From an uncultured Myxococcales bacterium (lineage in GTDB: Bacteria; Myxococcota_A; UBA9042; CAIXZC01): 64,000 nt of DNA. Below are positions 34,959 to 45,100 of the stretch, piece by piece. The stretch lies in assembly GCA_903895725.1 (NCBI GenBank), contig CAITUV010000064.1, positions 1-64,000 on the forward strand, given 5' to 3'. How positions within the stretch are numbered: position 1 is the stretch's first letter; each line of letters begins with the position of its first letter. The notes under the pieces are model-generated. The model was not told where the DNA came from. It made no database searches and worked only from the letters and a program-made list of their open reading frames with translations. The translations under genes and the position numbers were made by a program.

Positions 34959-35600
34959 TCACCATGCGAATCGCAGGGGAGGGACGAAAAGGCCGGGCGT
35001 CTGGCCCGGGCCGAGGGGGTCGACGGGGAAGGCGTAGGTGCTGGAGTTCCCGTGGCCGGCGCAGGTAGCTCCGGGCTCTTCGGGCACGTAGCTGGAGTAA
35101 GAGAACTGGACCCTGGGCTCTCCGCCCGCGATCTGATACCAGGCGTTGTTGTAATAGAACGCAAGGTCGTAGCCGGACAGACAGTCGGTGCACGAGGCCC
35201 GGATGGCGGCCTTGCCGGTGCAGTTGCCCGCGGAGAAAAGCACCTTGGCCGGCAGGAGGACCGAGGCATCGGCCATGCGGATGGAGAAGAAGAGGCCGGT
35301 GGGGGGGTGGAACACGGTCACGGCGTCGTACAGCTCGCTCCCTTCGAGGAGACGGTGAGTCCGGGAGACGAGGACCCCGACCAGCGTCCCCTGGGCATCG
35401 ACGACCCTCAGGGTACCGTTGCCCGCGGGTTCCGGCTCGGGGCGGTCGTCGGATGCGGCCAGGGCATCGGGGATCGGCCCGGCAGAATCGGCCTGTGGCA
35501 GCGGAGCATCCTGAGAGGGGGAGGACAGGGGGGAGCAGAAGGCCAGGAAGAAGAATGCGACCCATCCGGAAAACAGCCAGAGCACTTGCCAGCGTGTCAT
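34959..35600 (-). CDS. Small secreted or lipid-anchored protein of unknown function
   Basis: I do not recognise this 213-residue protein. It has an N-terminal hydrophobic segment ending FFFLAFC that may be a lipobox (Cys23) and a Pro/Asp-rich linker. A domain with three cysteines (GNCTGKAAIRASCTDCLSG) follows, with aromatic stretches near the C-terminus. GAGGTGACG precedes the ATG at 35600; two upstream ATGs lack such a site. It is upstream of ftsE in the same direction but the consensus promoter between them argues against a shared transcript. Confidence 0.65.
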   Translation of the reverse strand: MTRWQVLWLFSGWVAFFFLAFCSPLSSPSQDAPLPQADSAGPIPDALAASDDRPEPEPAGNGTLRVVDAQGTLVGVLVSRTHRLLEGSELYDAVTVFHPPTGLFFSIRMADASVLLPAKVLFSAGNCTGKAAIRASCTDCLSGYDLAFYYNNAWYQIAGGEPRVQFSYSSYVPEEPGATCAGHGNSSTYAFPVDPLGPGQTPGLFVPPLRFAW

Positions 35601-35645
35601 CTCGTCACCTCGTTCCATCGGCATGCGATGCAATTCCCCGTTTTT

Positions 35646-35673
35646 TTGACGCGCGGGGGAACCGGTTCATAAT
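35646..35673 (+). promoter_or_regulatory. Promoter of the DUF4388-DnaJ gene
   Basis: TTGACG (35646-35651) and CATAAT (35668-35673) are separated by 16 bp in the divergent spacer, predicting a start near 35680 and a leader of about 26 nt. A run of seven T precedes the -35 box and could act as an UP element. Confidence 0.5.
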
Positions 35674-35705
35674 ACCGGGCGACGGAACTGAAGGCGAGGG
35701 CTTCG

Positions 35706-36938
35706 ATGGCGCAGCAAGACCGGGGACTGGTGGGGATCGAGCAGGCACCGCTCATTGCGGTGCTGGGCCAGGTGTATGCGGACCGGCGAACCGGGGCGCT
35801 GCGGGTGTTCGACCGGAGCGGCTCGGTCCCCTTCGTGTTCTGGTTCAAGCGGGGCTTCCCGTGCTTCTCGTACAGCCGGGACCGGCTGGCATTGCTGGGA
35901 GAACAGCTCCCTCCGACCCGAAAGGATCTTGTGGAGCGGCTGGCCGCGGTCACGTCCCAGAGCCATGCCGGAGGCAGCCGCACGTTGCTGGGGCAGGCCC
36001 TGCTGTCGGAGGGGGCAGTCACGCTGGACGAGCTCCAGCAGGCGCTCTCGGACCAGGTCCAGCGCCGACTCCTTTGCTGTGCATCGTCGGCCGATGTTTC
36101 ATTCCACTGGGACGAGGGGATGGACGAGTTCGGCATCGTGCCGCTGTCGAGCCCGCTGCTCAACCCCCTGGAGGTGGCGGCCAGGGCCGCTGCGGTCGCT
36201 CCGTACGCCCGGGTACACGCCTGGGTGAGAGGGGCGCTTTCGAGGCCGCGGGTCCGGCTCGCCATGGATCGGAGGATTCCCCCGGTGATCCACCGCATGC
36301 TGGCGGATCAGCTCGTCGACTCGCTGGCCCGGCCCCAGCACGTAGAGCGGCTGCTGGCGGTCCCGTCCCACCTGAGGACCCTCTGCGTGCTGCTGGCGTT
36401 CGGGTACGTGGAGGAGGTGGACCCGCCCCGGATCCAGGCGGCGGAGGCCGTGGCAACCCCGACGGCACCGGAGCCGGAGCCGTCAGCGGACCAGGAGCGG
36501 CTGTCGCGGCTGGCCCGACTGGTGACCCGCAAGGCCTCCCACTACGAGATCCTGGGGCTTGCCCCCACGGCCACCCGGGACGAGGTCAAGCAGGCCTACC
36601 GGACCCTGGCGTTCGAGATCCACCCGGACCGCGTACCCCCGGCCTGGGCAGCGGTCTCCCGTGAGGTCTTCCCGAGCCTGGTCGATGCCTATCATGCGCT
36701 GTCGCGGGAGCGGCTGCGTACCGAGTATGATGCCACGCTCGTGGCCTCCGGGCAGAATGCGGGGCTGACCGACCGGGCGCAGGTGACGGACTGGCTGTCC
36801 CGTCGCCGGGACCTGCTCGATCGGATCGGGCTGACGACCCTGGCCGGGGAGTACCGCCGGATGCTGGTGTCGGTCAATGGCTGGCCTGCAGCCACGCCCT
36901 CTACCGACTTCTTTGCCTTTTCACGGCCGCACAGTTAA
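35706..36938 (+). CDS. DUF4388-like protein with C-terminal J domain
   Basis: This 410-residue cytoplasmic protein has an N-terminal region like DUF4388/PATAN (GQVYADRRTGALRVFDR), a domain found in delta-proteobacterial regulators. A J domain follows (about 279-345: HYEILGLAPTATRDEVKQAY) with the HPD tripeptide at 306-308. The HPD indicates it can stimulate a DnaK-type Hsp70. It lacks the Gly/Phe region and zinc domain of full DnaJ. The fusion is a style common in Myxococcota. The client or Hsp70 partner is unknown. The M74 endopeptidase gene follows 46 bp downstream and may be co-transcribed. Confidence 0.8.
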   Translation: MAQQDRGLVGIEQAPLIAVLGQVYADRRTGALRVFDRSGSVPFVFWFKRGFPCFSYSRDRLALLGEQLPPTRKDLVERLAAVTSQSHAGGSRTLLGQALLSEGAVTLDELQQALSDQVQRRLLCCASSADVSFHWDEGMDEFGIVPLSSPLLNPLEVAARAAAVAPYARVHAWVRGALSRPRVRLAMDRRIPPVIHRMLADQLVDSLARPQHVERLLAVPSHLRTLCVLLAFGYVEEVDPPRIQAAEAVATPTAPEPEPSADQERLSRLARLVTRKASHYEILGLAPTATRDEVKQAYRTLAFEIHPDRVPPAWAAVSREVFPSLVDAYHALSRERLRTEYDATLVASGQNAGLTDRAQVTDWLSRRRDLLDRIGLTTLAGEYRRMLVSVNGWPAATPSTDFFAFSRPHS

Positions 36939-36984
36939 GCTTCCTTCCCGACGGAGCAGAGTACCGTCCGCTCCCGGAGGTTGG

Positions 36985-37836
36985 ATGCGCCGTTTCCTGC
37001 AGGGAGTCATGGCTGCATCGGTCCTGCTCTGGACCGTGCCGTCGTGCGCGCACCCGCCTCAGGAAGAGCCTCCCCTGTACGAGGATCTGCTGTTTGCGCA
37101 GATCAAGCGGGACAAGCCGAAGAAGAGGATCGCCCTCCCCTTCGACGATTTCGCCATCGAGGACGAGGTGCCGGACAAGGAGCGCAGCGCCCCCATCGAG
37201 CTGACTCGTCCGGAGGTCGCCCAGTGGCAGGACTTCCTGGACGGCAGTGCGTCGGAATCGGTGGGAAAGGCCAGCAAGGGCAGGCTGTCGCAGGGGCGTC
37301 TCATGCCGGACAAGGGGCGCGGGTTCGTGCGCAAGAACGACAAGGCCCCCTACGGTACAGACGAGAGCCTGGCGATGGTGACATGGGCCTGTGCCCGCAT
37401 CGTGGACATGTACCCGGGTACCGTTCCGGTAATCATCGGAGACCTGAGCGCAGAGAAGGGGGGACGGCTTCGGCCGCACTCGTCCCACCAGAGCGGCCGC
37501 GACGTCGACATCGGCTACTACTTCAGGGACAACCGCGAGGTCACGCACTTCGAGGACGCCACCCGCGACAGCCTCGACGTGGAGAAGACCTGGACGCTCA
37601 TCGATCTGCTGCTTTCCACCCACCAGGTCGAGTACCTGTTCATCGACCGAAGCCTGCACGAGGTCCTGTATCGGGAGGCCCTGGGACGCGGCTGGACCGA
37701 GGAGGAGCTGGGCAAGGTGTTCGAGGCCCCTGTCGGAAAGGGGAAGCGGACCGGCCTGATCCGCCACATGAAGGGGCACCGGCACCACCTGCACGTGCGG
37801 TTCGCCTGTCCCAAGGGCGACGAGCGCTGTGAGTAG
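36985..37836 (+). CDS. Penicillin-insensitive murein endopeptidase (M74, MepA-like)
   Basis: The 283-residue exported protein has an N-terminal signal that may be a lipobox (VPSC, Cys21). The zinc-site motif RPHSSHQSGRDVDIGYYF has His165, His168 and the Asp of DVDIG. The C-terminal HRHHLHVRF supplies the further conserved histidines. MepA of E. coli (274 residues) cuts D-alanyl-meso-DAP crosslinks, so this enzyme should open crosslinks in the periplasm. CGGAGG precedes the ATG. Its tail has a disulfide-type pair as in MepA (ACPKGDERCE). Confidence 0.88.
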   Translation: MRRFLQGVMAASVLLWTVPSCAHPPQEEPPLYEDLLFAQIKRDKPKKRIALPFDDFAIEDEVPDKERSAPIELTRPEVAQWQDFLDGSASESVGKASKGRLSQGRLMPDKGRGFVRKNDKAPYGTDESLAMVTWACARIVDMYPGTVPVIIGDLSAEKGGRLRPHSSHQSGRDVDIGYYFRDNREVTHFEDATRDSLDVEKTWTLIDLLLSTHQVEYLFIDRSLHEVLYREALGRGWTEEELGKVFEAPVGKGKRTGLIRHMKGHRHHLHVRFACPKGDERCE

Positions 37837-37890
37837 GGTTCCTCCCGGGTCTCGGTAGCGGGAAACGCGGAAGACGGCCCGAGCCGATGC

Positions 37891-39363
37891 TCAGAATACC
37901 ACGCCGCCGCCCAGCTCGAAGGTAAGCGGGAAGTTCATGTCGAACGACCGGTCGAACGGGGCAAAGTAGGTGGAAACCGAAGCTCCCATGTCGAGGAAGA
38001 GCTGGTCAGCGAAGAAGAACTGGCTGCCGAGGAACACGTTGACGCCGGCCACGAAGTCGACGGGGAAGCGCTTGACCGACGAGGAGGGGCAGGTGGTCTC
38101 CCGCCCCGGGGAGTCCGAGAGGAAGAACTTGCAGTCCGGATCGCGGCTCACACTGAAAGAGCCCATGTAGTGGAATTCCGCTCCCGGGACCACATACAGC
38201 CTCCACCAGTCGCCCGAGACCGAGAATGCCGGCCCGAGGATGAGGCGGGCCGACGTGAAGCCGGACAGCAGGTCGTCGAAACGGTCCTTGAGCGAGGAGA
38301 ACACCTGGAGCTTGCCGACGAGGGCGAAGGACTTGAGGAAGAAGTGCCCGGCCTCGAACGAGAACCCCATGGCGAGCAGGGGAGAGCGGACCGGCTGGAC
38401 GAGGTAGAGGAGATTCTCGTACTTGGCGGCAAACAGGAAGCTGTGCCGCTCCTCCACCTTCCTGGGGATGTTCTCGTAGGGGGTGCAGGCGGCAAACCGG
38501 CTCACCGCACGGCTGACCCGTTCCCGGGTGTGCGCCTCGTCCTCTTTGGGGAAGACTTCACGGAGCACGGCGGAGCGAGCCTGCTTCTCGAAGGCCACGA
38601 GCACGAGCTCGACGCCCTCGTCTCCGGAGACGAGCAGGGGGAAGAAGAGGGCATCCAGCTTCAGGTCGGCCAGGAGCTTGGACGTGCGCTCGACGGTCAG
38701 GAGGGGGACCTCTCGCTCGAGACTTTGTCGGAGGTCTTCACAGGCCACGGTGAGCGCCTGTTCGACAGGCTGGGGGTAGTAGCCTGCGGGAAAACGGCTG
38801 GCCGGGGCAAGCAGGAGGGATCGCTTGAGCGCGAGGTGTGCCTGGGCAGCCCTCCCTTCTTCGATGAGAGTTACCCCGAGCAGGAGCTGGATCTCGGCCA
38901 TGGCTTCCGGCTCGACCACGTCGTAGTAGATGGCGTCCAGCAGCTCGATGGACCTGGCGAGGTGGGCCTCCGCATCGGCCTGGCGCAGGTCCCTGTAGAA
39001 CTCCTTGCCGAGCATGAAGCGTTCCCGGCCGAGGATGACCTTCTCCCGATAGTCGGTACGGCCGGTGATGCGGCTCCAGAGCTGGGCGGGAGGAATGACG
39101 GTGAGGTCTTCCTGGCGGTTGAGCTCCTCTTCGAGCCATCGGTGGACGTTGCGGGCAAAGGGCTCCGATTCCTGCCCCGAGGCGAACAGGTGGGAGCAGG
39201 GGTGATCAAACCGCTTGAGGGGGAGGATGGCCACGGCCTTCTTGCGCCGCAGGGGCATGTCGTCGGCCCGTGCGGCGGCGGGGGGAAGGAGGCAGACGAG
39301 GGTCACGGCCGCGGCGAGGGCAGCGAGGGCGGGGCGGGAGAGGGTGTTTCGATGGGGCGTCAT
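37891..39363 (-). CDS. Exported protein with TPR-like region and outer-membrane barrel-like C-terminus
   Basis: The 490-residue protein has a Sec signal ending AARADD. The N-terminal part (about 35-100, KKAVAILPLKRFDHPCSHL) and a helical, TPR-like part (about 100-230) precede a region (about 320-490) of alternating hydrophobic strands that ends in phenylalanine (FELGGGVVF), the usual mark of an outer-membrane beta-barrel. Similar two-part proteins of unknown role occur in myxobacteria. ATGA overlap with the upstream lipoprotein gene sets the start. It is the last gene of the lepB-led cluster. Confidence 0.65.
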   Translation of the reverse strand: MTPHRNTLSRPALAALAAAVTLVCLLPPAAARADDMPLRRKKAVAILPLKRFDHPCSHLFASGQESEPFARNVHRWLEEELNRQEDLTVIPPAQLWSRITGRTDYREKVILGRERFMLGKEFYRDLRQADAEAHLARSIELLDAIYYDVVEPEAMAEIQLLLGVTLIEEGRAAQAHLALKRSLLLAPASRFPAGYYPQPVEQALTVACEDLRQSLEREVPLLTVERTSKLLADLKLDALFFPLLVSGDEGVELVLVAFEKQARSAVLREVFPKEDEAHTRERVSRAVSRFAACTPYENIPRKVEERHSFLFAAKYENLLYLVQPVRSPLLAMGFSFEAGHFFLKSFALVGKLQVFSSLKDRFDDLLSGFTSARLILGPAFSVSGDWWRLYVVPGAEFHYMGSFSVSRDPDCKFFLSDSPGRETTCPSSSVKRFPVDFVAGVNVFLGSQFFFADQLFLDMGASVSTYFAPFDRSFDMNFPLTFELGGGVVF

Positions 39364-39908
39364 GGTTCGGGGCACCCCAGGTCGAAGCCTTCCACGTGGA
39401 TGTCTCCGCCATCGCCCGTCCTGACGAGGACGACCGGGACGGGCTTCTCCTGCCCGACGATGGTGCCCTCCAGTGCCTCTTCCCCTTCCCGGTCGCCCAG
39501 GATGAGATCCACGGCCAGCGAATCATCCCCTTCCCCGAGGACGGAGAACATGAGATGCCCGTCCCGGAACTCGGCGCTCTCGAGATATCGGCATGCTTCG
39601 ACGGTATGGAACAGTTCGTCGCTGTAGAGGAGCAGCACGCCGGCCACGTCTTTCCCGTACTGCCCGGCGGCCAGGCGGAAGCGGACCGGCACGTCTGCGG
39701 AGAGGGGGCCGGCGGACACGGCAGCGACCTCGACCGGGGTCTGCCACAGGCCGGACACGTCGTCTCCGTCGGCGCAACCGGCGGTGAGGGCGGCCAGAAC
39801 CAGGAGGATGGCCGGCCAACGGCACCAGCGGGGGCCGAAGGGTGCGGGCCGACAGCTGCGACCGGTACCGGGTAGCGCCGGTCGATGCGGTCCGTCGACT
39901 ACTTGCAC
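39360..39908 (-). CDS. Small lipoprotein of unknown function
   Basis: The 182-residue protein has an unusually long N-region before a hydrophobic stretch and lipobox LTAGC (Cys45). The mature part (about 135 residues) looks like a small beta-sandwich with two further cysteines. A GTG at 39908, with GGAGGG upstream, overlaps the AMMECR1 stop by 10 bp; no better start exists. The stop overlaps the next gene by 4 bp. The function is not recognised. Confidence 0.6.
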   Translation of the reverse strand: MQVVDGPHRPALPGTGRSCRPAPFGPRWCRWPAILLVLAALTAGCADGDDVSGLWQTPVEVAAVSAGPLSADVPVRFRLAAGQYGKDVAGVLLLYSDELFHTVEACRYLESAEFRDGHLMFSVLGEGDDSLAVDLILGDREGEEALEGTIVGQEKPVPVVLVRTGDGGDIHVEGFDLGCPEP

Positions 39909-40486
39909 GTCACCTTCCCTCCTTCCAGGTCCGACTCGGAGAACACCTCGGCGCTGAACCGCTCGATGGTGGCCCCGTTGCGCCAGGCATCGTCGGGAAG
40001 GCCGGCCTTCTCGCAGGTGCGGCAGAGGAATTCGTCGCGGTCCCAGCCGTACTCGACCGCGACCTGGGGGAGCAGCACCCCCGAGGCGTACCCCCGGGAG
40101 ATGTAGAGCCCGTGCACGCCGACGACGATCTCGTCGATGCTCTGGACTTCGACGAGGGGCGTGAGTGCGGAGATCTCGAGCTCCAGTCCGTCAAGCTCGG
40201 CCGAAGAGACGGGGCGGAACCGGGGATCATGGAAGGCTGCCGAGAGTGCCATTTCGCGGACTACCCGGTGGAGCGGCTCCCGGGCACGGAACGTCCCGAT
40301 GCACCCGCGCAGGCGGCCGCGAAGATGCAGGGTCACGAACGCGCCGCGGGGGATCTGCAGACCGGGAAAGGCAGTGGGATCGGGGTCCGGCCGCTGTGCC
40401 GCGCCGGCCAGCCGGTTCTCCAGGACAGCCCGTGCATGGACCAGCAGCTCCCTGCGTTCAGGAACGGTCAGCGGCTGTATCTCCAT
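39899..40486 (-). CDS. AMMECR1-domain protein (AmmeMemoRadiSam system protein A)
   Basis: The 195 residues match the AMMECR1 family: the invariant motif RLRGCIGTF, then LSAAFHDPRF, LEISALTPL and GWDRDEFLCRTCEKAGLP. In many bacteria this protein (A) is encoded with a Memo-like protein (B) and a radical-SAM protein, a set of unknown function. Neither partner is next to it here. It follows the Nudix gene by 77 bp in the same direction and overlaps the small lipoprotein gene. Confidence 0.9.
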   Translation of the reverse strand: MEIQPLTVPERRELLVHARAVLENRLAGAAQRPDPDPTAFPGLQIPRGAFVTLHLRGRLRGCIGTFRAREPLHRVVREMALSAAFHDPRFRPVSSAELDGLELEISALTPLVEVQSIDEIVVGVHGLYISRGYASGVLLPQVAVEYGWDRDEFLCRTCEKAGLPDDAWRNGATIERFSAEVFSESDLEGGKVTCK

Positions 40487-40563
40487 GGCAACACCCCGTT
40501 TTCACCCGTTGGATGCGACTATACCTCAGGGCCGTGGGAATGCGCAATGCGCCCGTTCGATGC

Positions 40564-41028
40564 TCACGGGCGGCGTGCGGCGAGCCAGTCTGCGACGATG
40601 TCCGCATGGTCGAAGGCCATGTCGGGGGGCAGGCGGGAAGGGTCGACGGCGATCACGTCCGCGGCATCGTCACCTGCGGTCGGGGTGCCGGACGCGTTGG
40701 CCAGAAACACCGTCGTGATGGTGTGGACCCGGTGATCGCGCCTGGGGTCGGAGTAGGTGTGAAACTGACGGACGAGCTGCACGTCGAGGCCGGTCTCTTC
40801 CCGGGCTTCCCGGACGGCGGCGGCTTCGAGGGTCTCGCCGTAGTCGACGAAGCCGCCGGGAAGCGCCCAGCCCGGGGGGGGATTTCGACGGCGCACGAGC
40901 AGGATCCGGGAGTCGGGCATCTGGATGATCAGGTCCACGGTGGGGACCGGGTTGCGGCGAAGCTTGTCCGGGTGGATGTCCACCGGGCCGACCGGGGTGG
41001 AGGGGTTCTTGTCGGTGGGGATGCTCAT
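40564..41028 (-). CDS. Nudix hydrolase
   Basis: The 154-residue protein carries a complete Nudix box, GFVDYGETLEAAAVREAREE, followed by TGLDV, with the metal-binding REAREE core (box starts at Gly59). Nudix enzymes cut nucleoside-diphosphate-linked compounds; the short size and WALPGGFVDYGE context fit ADP-ribose pyrophosphatase or 8-oxo-dGTPase types, but the substrate is open. It begins 24 bp after lepB in the same direction. Confidence 0.9.
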   Translation of the reverse strand: MSIPTDKNPSTPVGPVDIHPDKLRRNPVPTVDLIIQMPDSRILLVRRRNPPPGWALPGGFVDYGETLEAAAVREAREETGLDVQLVRQFHTYSDPRRDHRVHTITTVFLANASGTPTAGDDAADVIAVDPSRLPPDMAFDHADIVADWLAARRP

Positions 41029-41052
41029 GGCGGAGTCCTTGCGGTCGCTGCC

Positions 41053-41877
41053 TCAGTCCACGACGGAGAAGAGCCGGCTCTTGTCCTCGGCCCACCAGAC
41101 GAGCACGGCCCGCCCCTTGAGCAGGCCCACGGGTACGGTCTGGATGTCGGGATTCGGGCGGAACTGCGGGGTGAACTGGTCGGTTACGTCGCGGGTCCAG
41201 AAGCGACCGTCGGCGGAGTTGTCGCGGTTGTCCCCCATGACGAAGACGCGGTCCTCGGGGACGACGAACTCCTGGGGGTCCATGCCGGGAAGAGTCCTGG
41301 GCCATTCGCCGTACTGGAACTCCCCCTCGGGGCAATGCTGGGTGGTGAACTCGTGGCTGCCCATCTCCTCCTTCTGCTGAACGCACTGGGAGCATGGGCG
41401 GTTCTCGGAATTTCCACCGCAGTCATGAAGGCCCGGCTGCCGGATGGTAGCCACCGCCTCGCCGTTGATGAGCAGACGATTTCCCTCCAGGCGGACGCGA
41501 TCGCCCGGGAGGCCGACCACCCGCTTGATGAAGTCCTTGCCGTAGTCGTGGTGCCCCTTGACGGGGAACGGGAAGACCACGATGTCCCCGCGGTCAGGGA
41601 GGCTCCAGCGCACCAGGTAGTCCGAGGTGAACGGTAGCTTGATCCCGTAAGCGGACTTGGACACGAAGATGTGGTCGCCGATCTGGAGCGTGGGGATCAT
41701 GCTTCCCGTGGGAATCTGGAACGGCTCAAACAGGAAGCTGCGGATGAGCAGGGCCACACCGACGGCCCAGGCGATCGATTCGGCATACTGCCGGAAGGTG
41801 CCCTTCGGCTTCTTCGGACGGTCCCGGAATCGTTTCCACCACTCTCGAAGCATCCCTTGAACCTGCTTGCCGTTCAT
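41053..41877 (-). CDS. lepB: Signal peptidase I
   Basis: LepB removes signal peptides from exported proteins at the inner membrane. The 274 residues have one N-terminal membrane helix (about 34-49), the catalytic serine Ser59 in PTGSMIPTL, the catalytic lysine Lys118 in KDFIKRVVGLPGD, and the closing box VMGDNRDNSADGRFW. A Cys-containing insert (CGGNSENRPCSQC) lies between them, as in the large periplasmic domain of gram-negative enzymes. The ATG at 41877 is chosen from topology; an ATG at 41853 is possible. The long upstream frame has no signal. It heads a five-gene minus-strand cluster. Confidence 0.93.
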   Translation of the reverse strand: MNGKQVQGMLREWWKRFRDRPKKPKGTFRQYAESIAWAVGVALLIRSFLFEPFQIPTGSMIPTLQIGDHIFVSKSAYGIKLPFTSDYLVRWSLPDRGDIVVFPFPVKGHHDYGKDFIKRVVGLPGDRVRLEGNRLLINGEAVATIRQPGLHDCGGNSENRPCSQCVQQKEEMGSHEFTTQHCPEGEFQYGEWPRTLPGMDPQEFVVPEDRVFVMGDNRDNSADGRFWTRDVTDQFTPQFRPNPDIQTVPVGLLKGRAVLVWWAEDKSRLFSVVD

Positions 41878-42028
41878 CCGCCCCGGACCGAACTCCGAGG
41901 TCACGCTCACCGGCACGGCATGCCTTGGCAAGACGTGGGGGGACAATACCCCCGGGTGGACCGGAATGCAAAAGGTTTGACATCCCGCGTGCGCTCGGGG
42001 CGCGTTGCGCGGCTCCCGCACAACGTTC

Positions 42029-42058
42029 TTGCGGGCGGCGGGCAACGTGCGGTATGAT
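42029..42058 (+). promoter_or_regulatory. Candidate promoter of the giant repeat lipoprotein
   Basis: TTGCGG (42029-42034) and TATGAT (42053-42058) are 18 bp apart in the divergent lepB spacer. The leader would be about 87 nt and ends with TTGGGGGGAC before the ATG at 42152. Confidence 0.35.
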
Positions 42059-42151
42059 CGTGCATCGTGGCAGTGGCGTTTTCGGCTTATTTCTCCGTCT
42101 GCAGAGAGTTGCGAAGGCGGTAGGGGTTTGTCAATTCGTTGGGGGGACGTG

Positions 42152-45100
42152 ATGAAGAAGGAAACGAGCGGGCAGATGTCATGTGGAAGGCTGGTGGCGA
42201 TGGCCATGCTGACGGCCTGGAGCCTTCTCGGGTGCGGGCCGGGCAAGGACAAGGACCAGTGGGGAGAGGATGACCTGCCCGATGCGGTCGTGCCGGACGG
42301 CCCGACGGATGCTTCCTGGCCCGACGGAACGCTTCACGACGGGACCTGGCCGGACATGGAAGACTCCAAGGTGGACATGAAGCCCCGCAAGGATGTCAAG
42401 GACCAGTGGACGGCCGAGGTCGAGGACCGGGTCGAAGAGGACCGGGTCGAGGACGGGCAGCTTCCGGGGGATGGGCAGACCACCGACGGAGAGACGGAGC
42501 TGACCGATGCGATGACGCCGGATTCGCTCGATGCGGAAGACGGGCAGGGAGGCGAGTGGGGCTGGGACTACCAGATGGAGTGCGACGACGTGCCCTACCT
42601 CACCGATGGTCCGCACAAGCCCGAGGTCACCGATGCGGGCAGCATGGACTGGGAATACCAGATGGACTGCGGCGAGGTCCCCTACCTGACGGATTCGTGG
42701 GGCTGGGGCGACGGAGCGGGCGGAGATGGCGGCGGCCCCATCGAGCCCCCGTGCAAGTGGGGTGGCGAGTGTGCCTGCGATACGGATGCCGACTGCGTGC
42801 CGGGCTGGCTCTGCACGCTGCTCCCCTCTCCGCCCTGGGTTCCGGGGGCGTGGGTTTGCGTGTACGCGGTCGAGACGATGTGCATGCCGTGCAACGACGA
42901 TGCGGATTGCGTCAACGAGTTTGGCGTGAAAGTGGGCGAGTGCCGTGACCTGGGCGGTCCGGGGAAGAGCTGCGTGGTGCCCTGTGACGAGGAGGAGGAC
43001 TGCCCGATGACGTCGAGCTGCCAGGAGGATCCGATGGGAAGCTACCCGTCGGCCTGCCTCCCGTCCGGGGACTGCTGGTGCTCTCCGCTGGCCGAGGAGA
43101 TGGGGGCCTGGAGCACCTGCGCCGAGAGCCCGGTACCGGGGCAGTGCGACTCCATCGTGGAATGCACGTCGGGCGGGCTGTCCGAGTGCTCGGTTCCGGA
43201 TGCGGAAATGGAATCGTGCGACGGAAAGGATAACGACTGCGACGGCCTGGTGGACGAGGCCGATGCGGTGGGGTGCAAGCTGTGGATGCTCGACGGGGAC
43301 GGAGACGGGTTCGGCGGCACGGGGGTGGCGTGCCTGTGCGAGAAGCTGCCCGGCTACACCAAGAAGGGCGGGGACTGCGATGACGGGAACGCCGCGATCA
43401 ATCCGAAGGCCAAGGAAGCCTGCAACGGCATCGACGACAACTGCGACATGACAGCGGACGAGGGATACCCCGATTTTGACGGGGACTCGATCGCGGACTG
43501 CGTGGATGGCGACATCGACGGGGACGGCGTGCCCAACGACAAGGATCTCTGCCCGCTGGACCCGCAGTGGGGGCTGACGGCCCCGGACTCGGATGGCGAC
43601 AAGATCCCCGACTGCCAGGATGGGGATGACGACGGGGACGGCGTGCCGGACGATCTCGACTGTGCGCCGGACGATCCCTCGATCTACCCTGGAGCCAAGG
43701 AGAAGTGCAACGCGCTGGACGATGACTGCGACGGCGAGATCGACCCTGCCAACGCAGCGGGCTGCCTGCCGCACTATCCGGACGGCGACGGCGACGGTTT
43801 CGGCGCCGGCATGGACTGGAAGTGCCTGTGCATTCCCCTCTGGCCCTACCAGGCCACGGCCGCAGGCGACTGCAACGACAAGGACCCGGCGGTGAGCCCG
43901 GGGGCGGTCGAGAGCTGCAACGCCAAGGACGACGACTGCGACGGGAAGACCGACGAGGAAGGGGCCAAGGGGTGCAAGGACTGGTACGTGGACGGCGACG
44001 GAGACGGCGTCGGCGGTGTGGCCTCCAAGTGTCTGTGCGGGCCGGTCTACCCGTACAAGGCCCCGTACGGAGGGGACTGCAACGATTCGGACCCGGCGAT
44101 CAACCTCTGGTCGGCCGAGGAGTGTGACGGGCTCGACAACGACTGCGACGGGGAGGTGGACGAAGCCGGGGCCGAGGGCTGCTCGGTGTTCTATCAGGAT
44201 CTCGACGGCGACGGCTGGGGCACGAACCTGCCCATGGACTGCCTGTGCAAGCCCAAGGCACCGCTTTCTGCCGCGCAGCCGGGTGACTGTGACGACAACA
44301 ACAAGAAGATCTATCCGGGGGCACCGGAGATCTGCAACGGTATCGACGACAACTGCAACTACGTCAAGGACGAGGCCGGTGCGGTATCGTGTGTGACCTA
44401 CTACTTTGACGGGGATTCCGACGGGTACGGGGTTAAGACCGTGTCGAAGTGCGTGTGTGCGCCCTATGGCTCCTACAAGGCGAAGGTGGCGGGCGACTGC
44501 AACGATGACAACGGTGCGATCAGCCCGGCGGCAACCGAAGTGTGCGACGGCAAGGACAACAACTGCGACAACCTGACCGACATGTTCCCGGACAAGCCGT
44601 GCGTGGTCATGGGGCCGTTCGGGGAGTGCTGGGGCATCCTGAAGTGCACCGATGAGGGCTTCAACGTCTGCAGCGCCGGGACGGCGGGCAGCGAGACGTG
44701 CGACGGGCTCGACAACGACTGCAACGGCCTGGCGGACGACGGCCCCGACGGCGGAACGCTGGTGGGTGCCTGTTACCCGGACGACGATGTGACCATGGGA
44801 GTGGGTCCGTGCAAGGCGGGAACCCGGGTCTGCATGAAGGGGGGCTGGAGCGACTGTGAAGGGTACGTCATCCCGGCCACGGAGAAGTGCGACGGCGTGG
44901 ACAACGACTGTGACGGGAAGGCCGACGACGATTTCGAGGCCGGCAAGGAGTGTGTGGCCGGCATCGGGCAGTGTGCGGCACCGGGCATCATGACGTGCAC
45001 GGCGGACGGGCTCAAGGCGGTCTGCGTGGGGCCGGTGGGCGAGCCCAAGCCGGAGACCTGCGATGGCCTGGACAACGATTGCGACGGCACCACGGACGAG

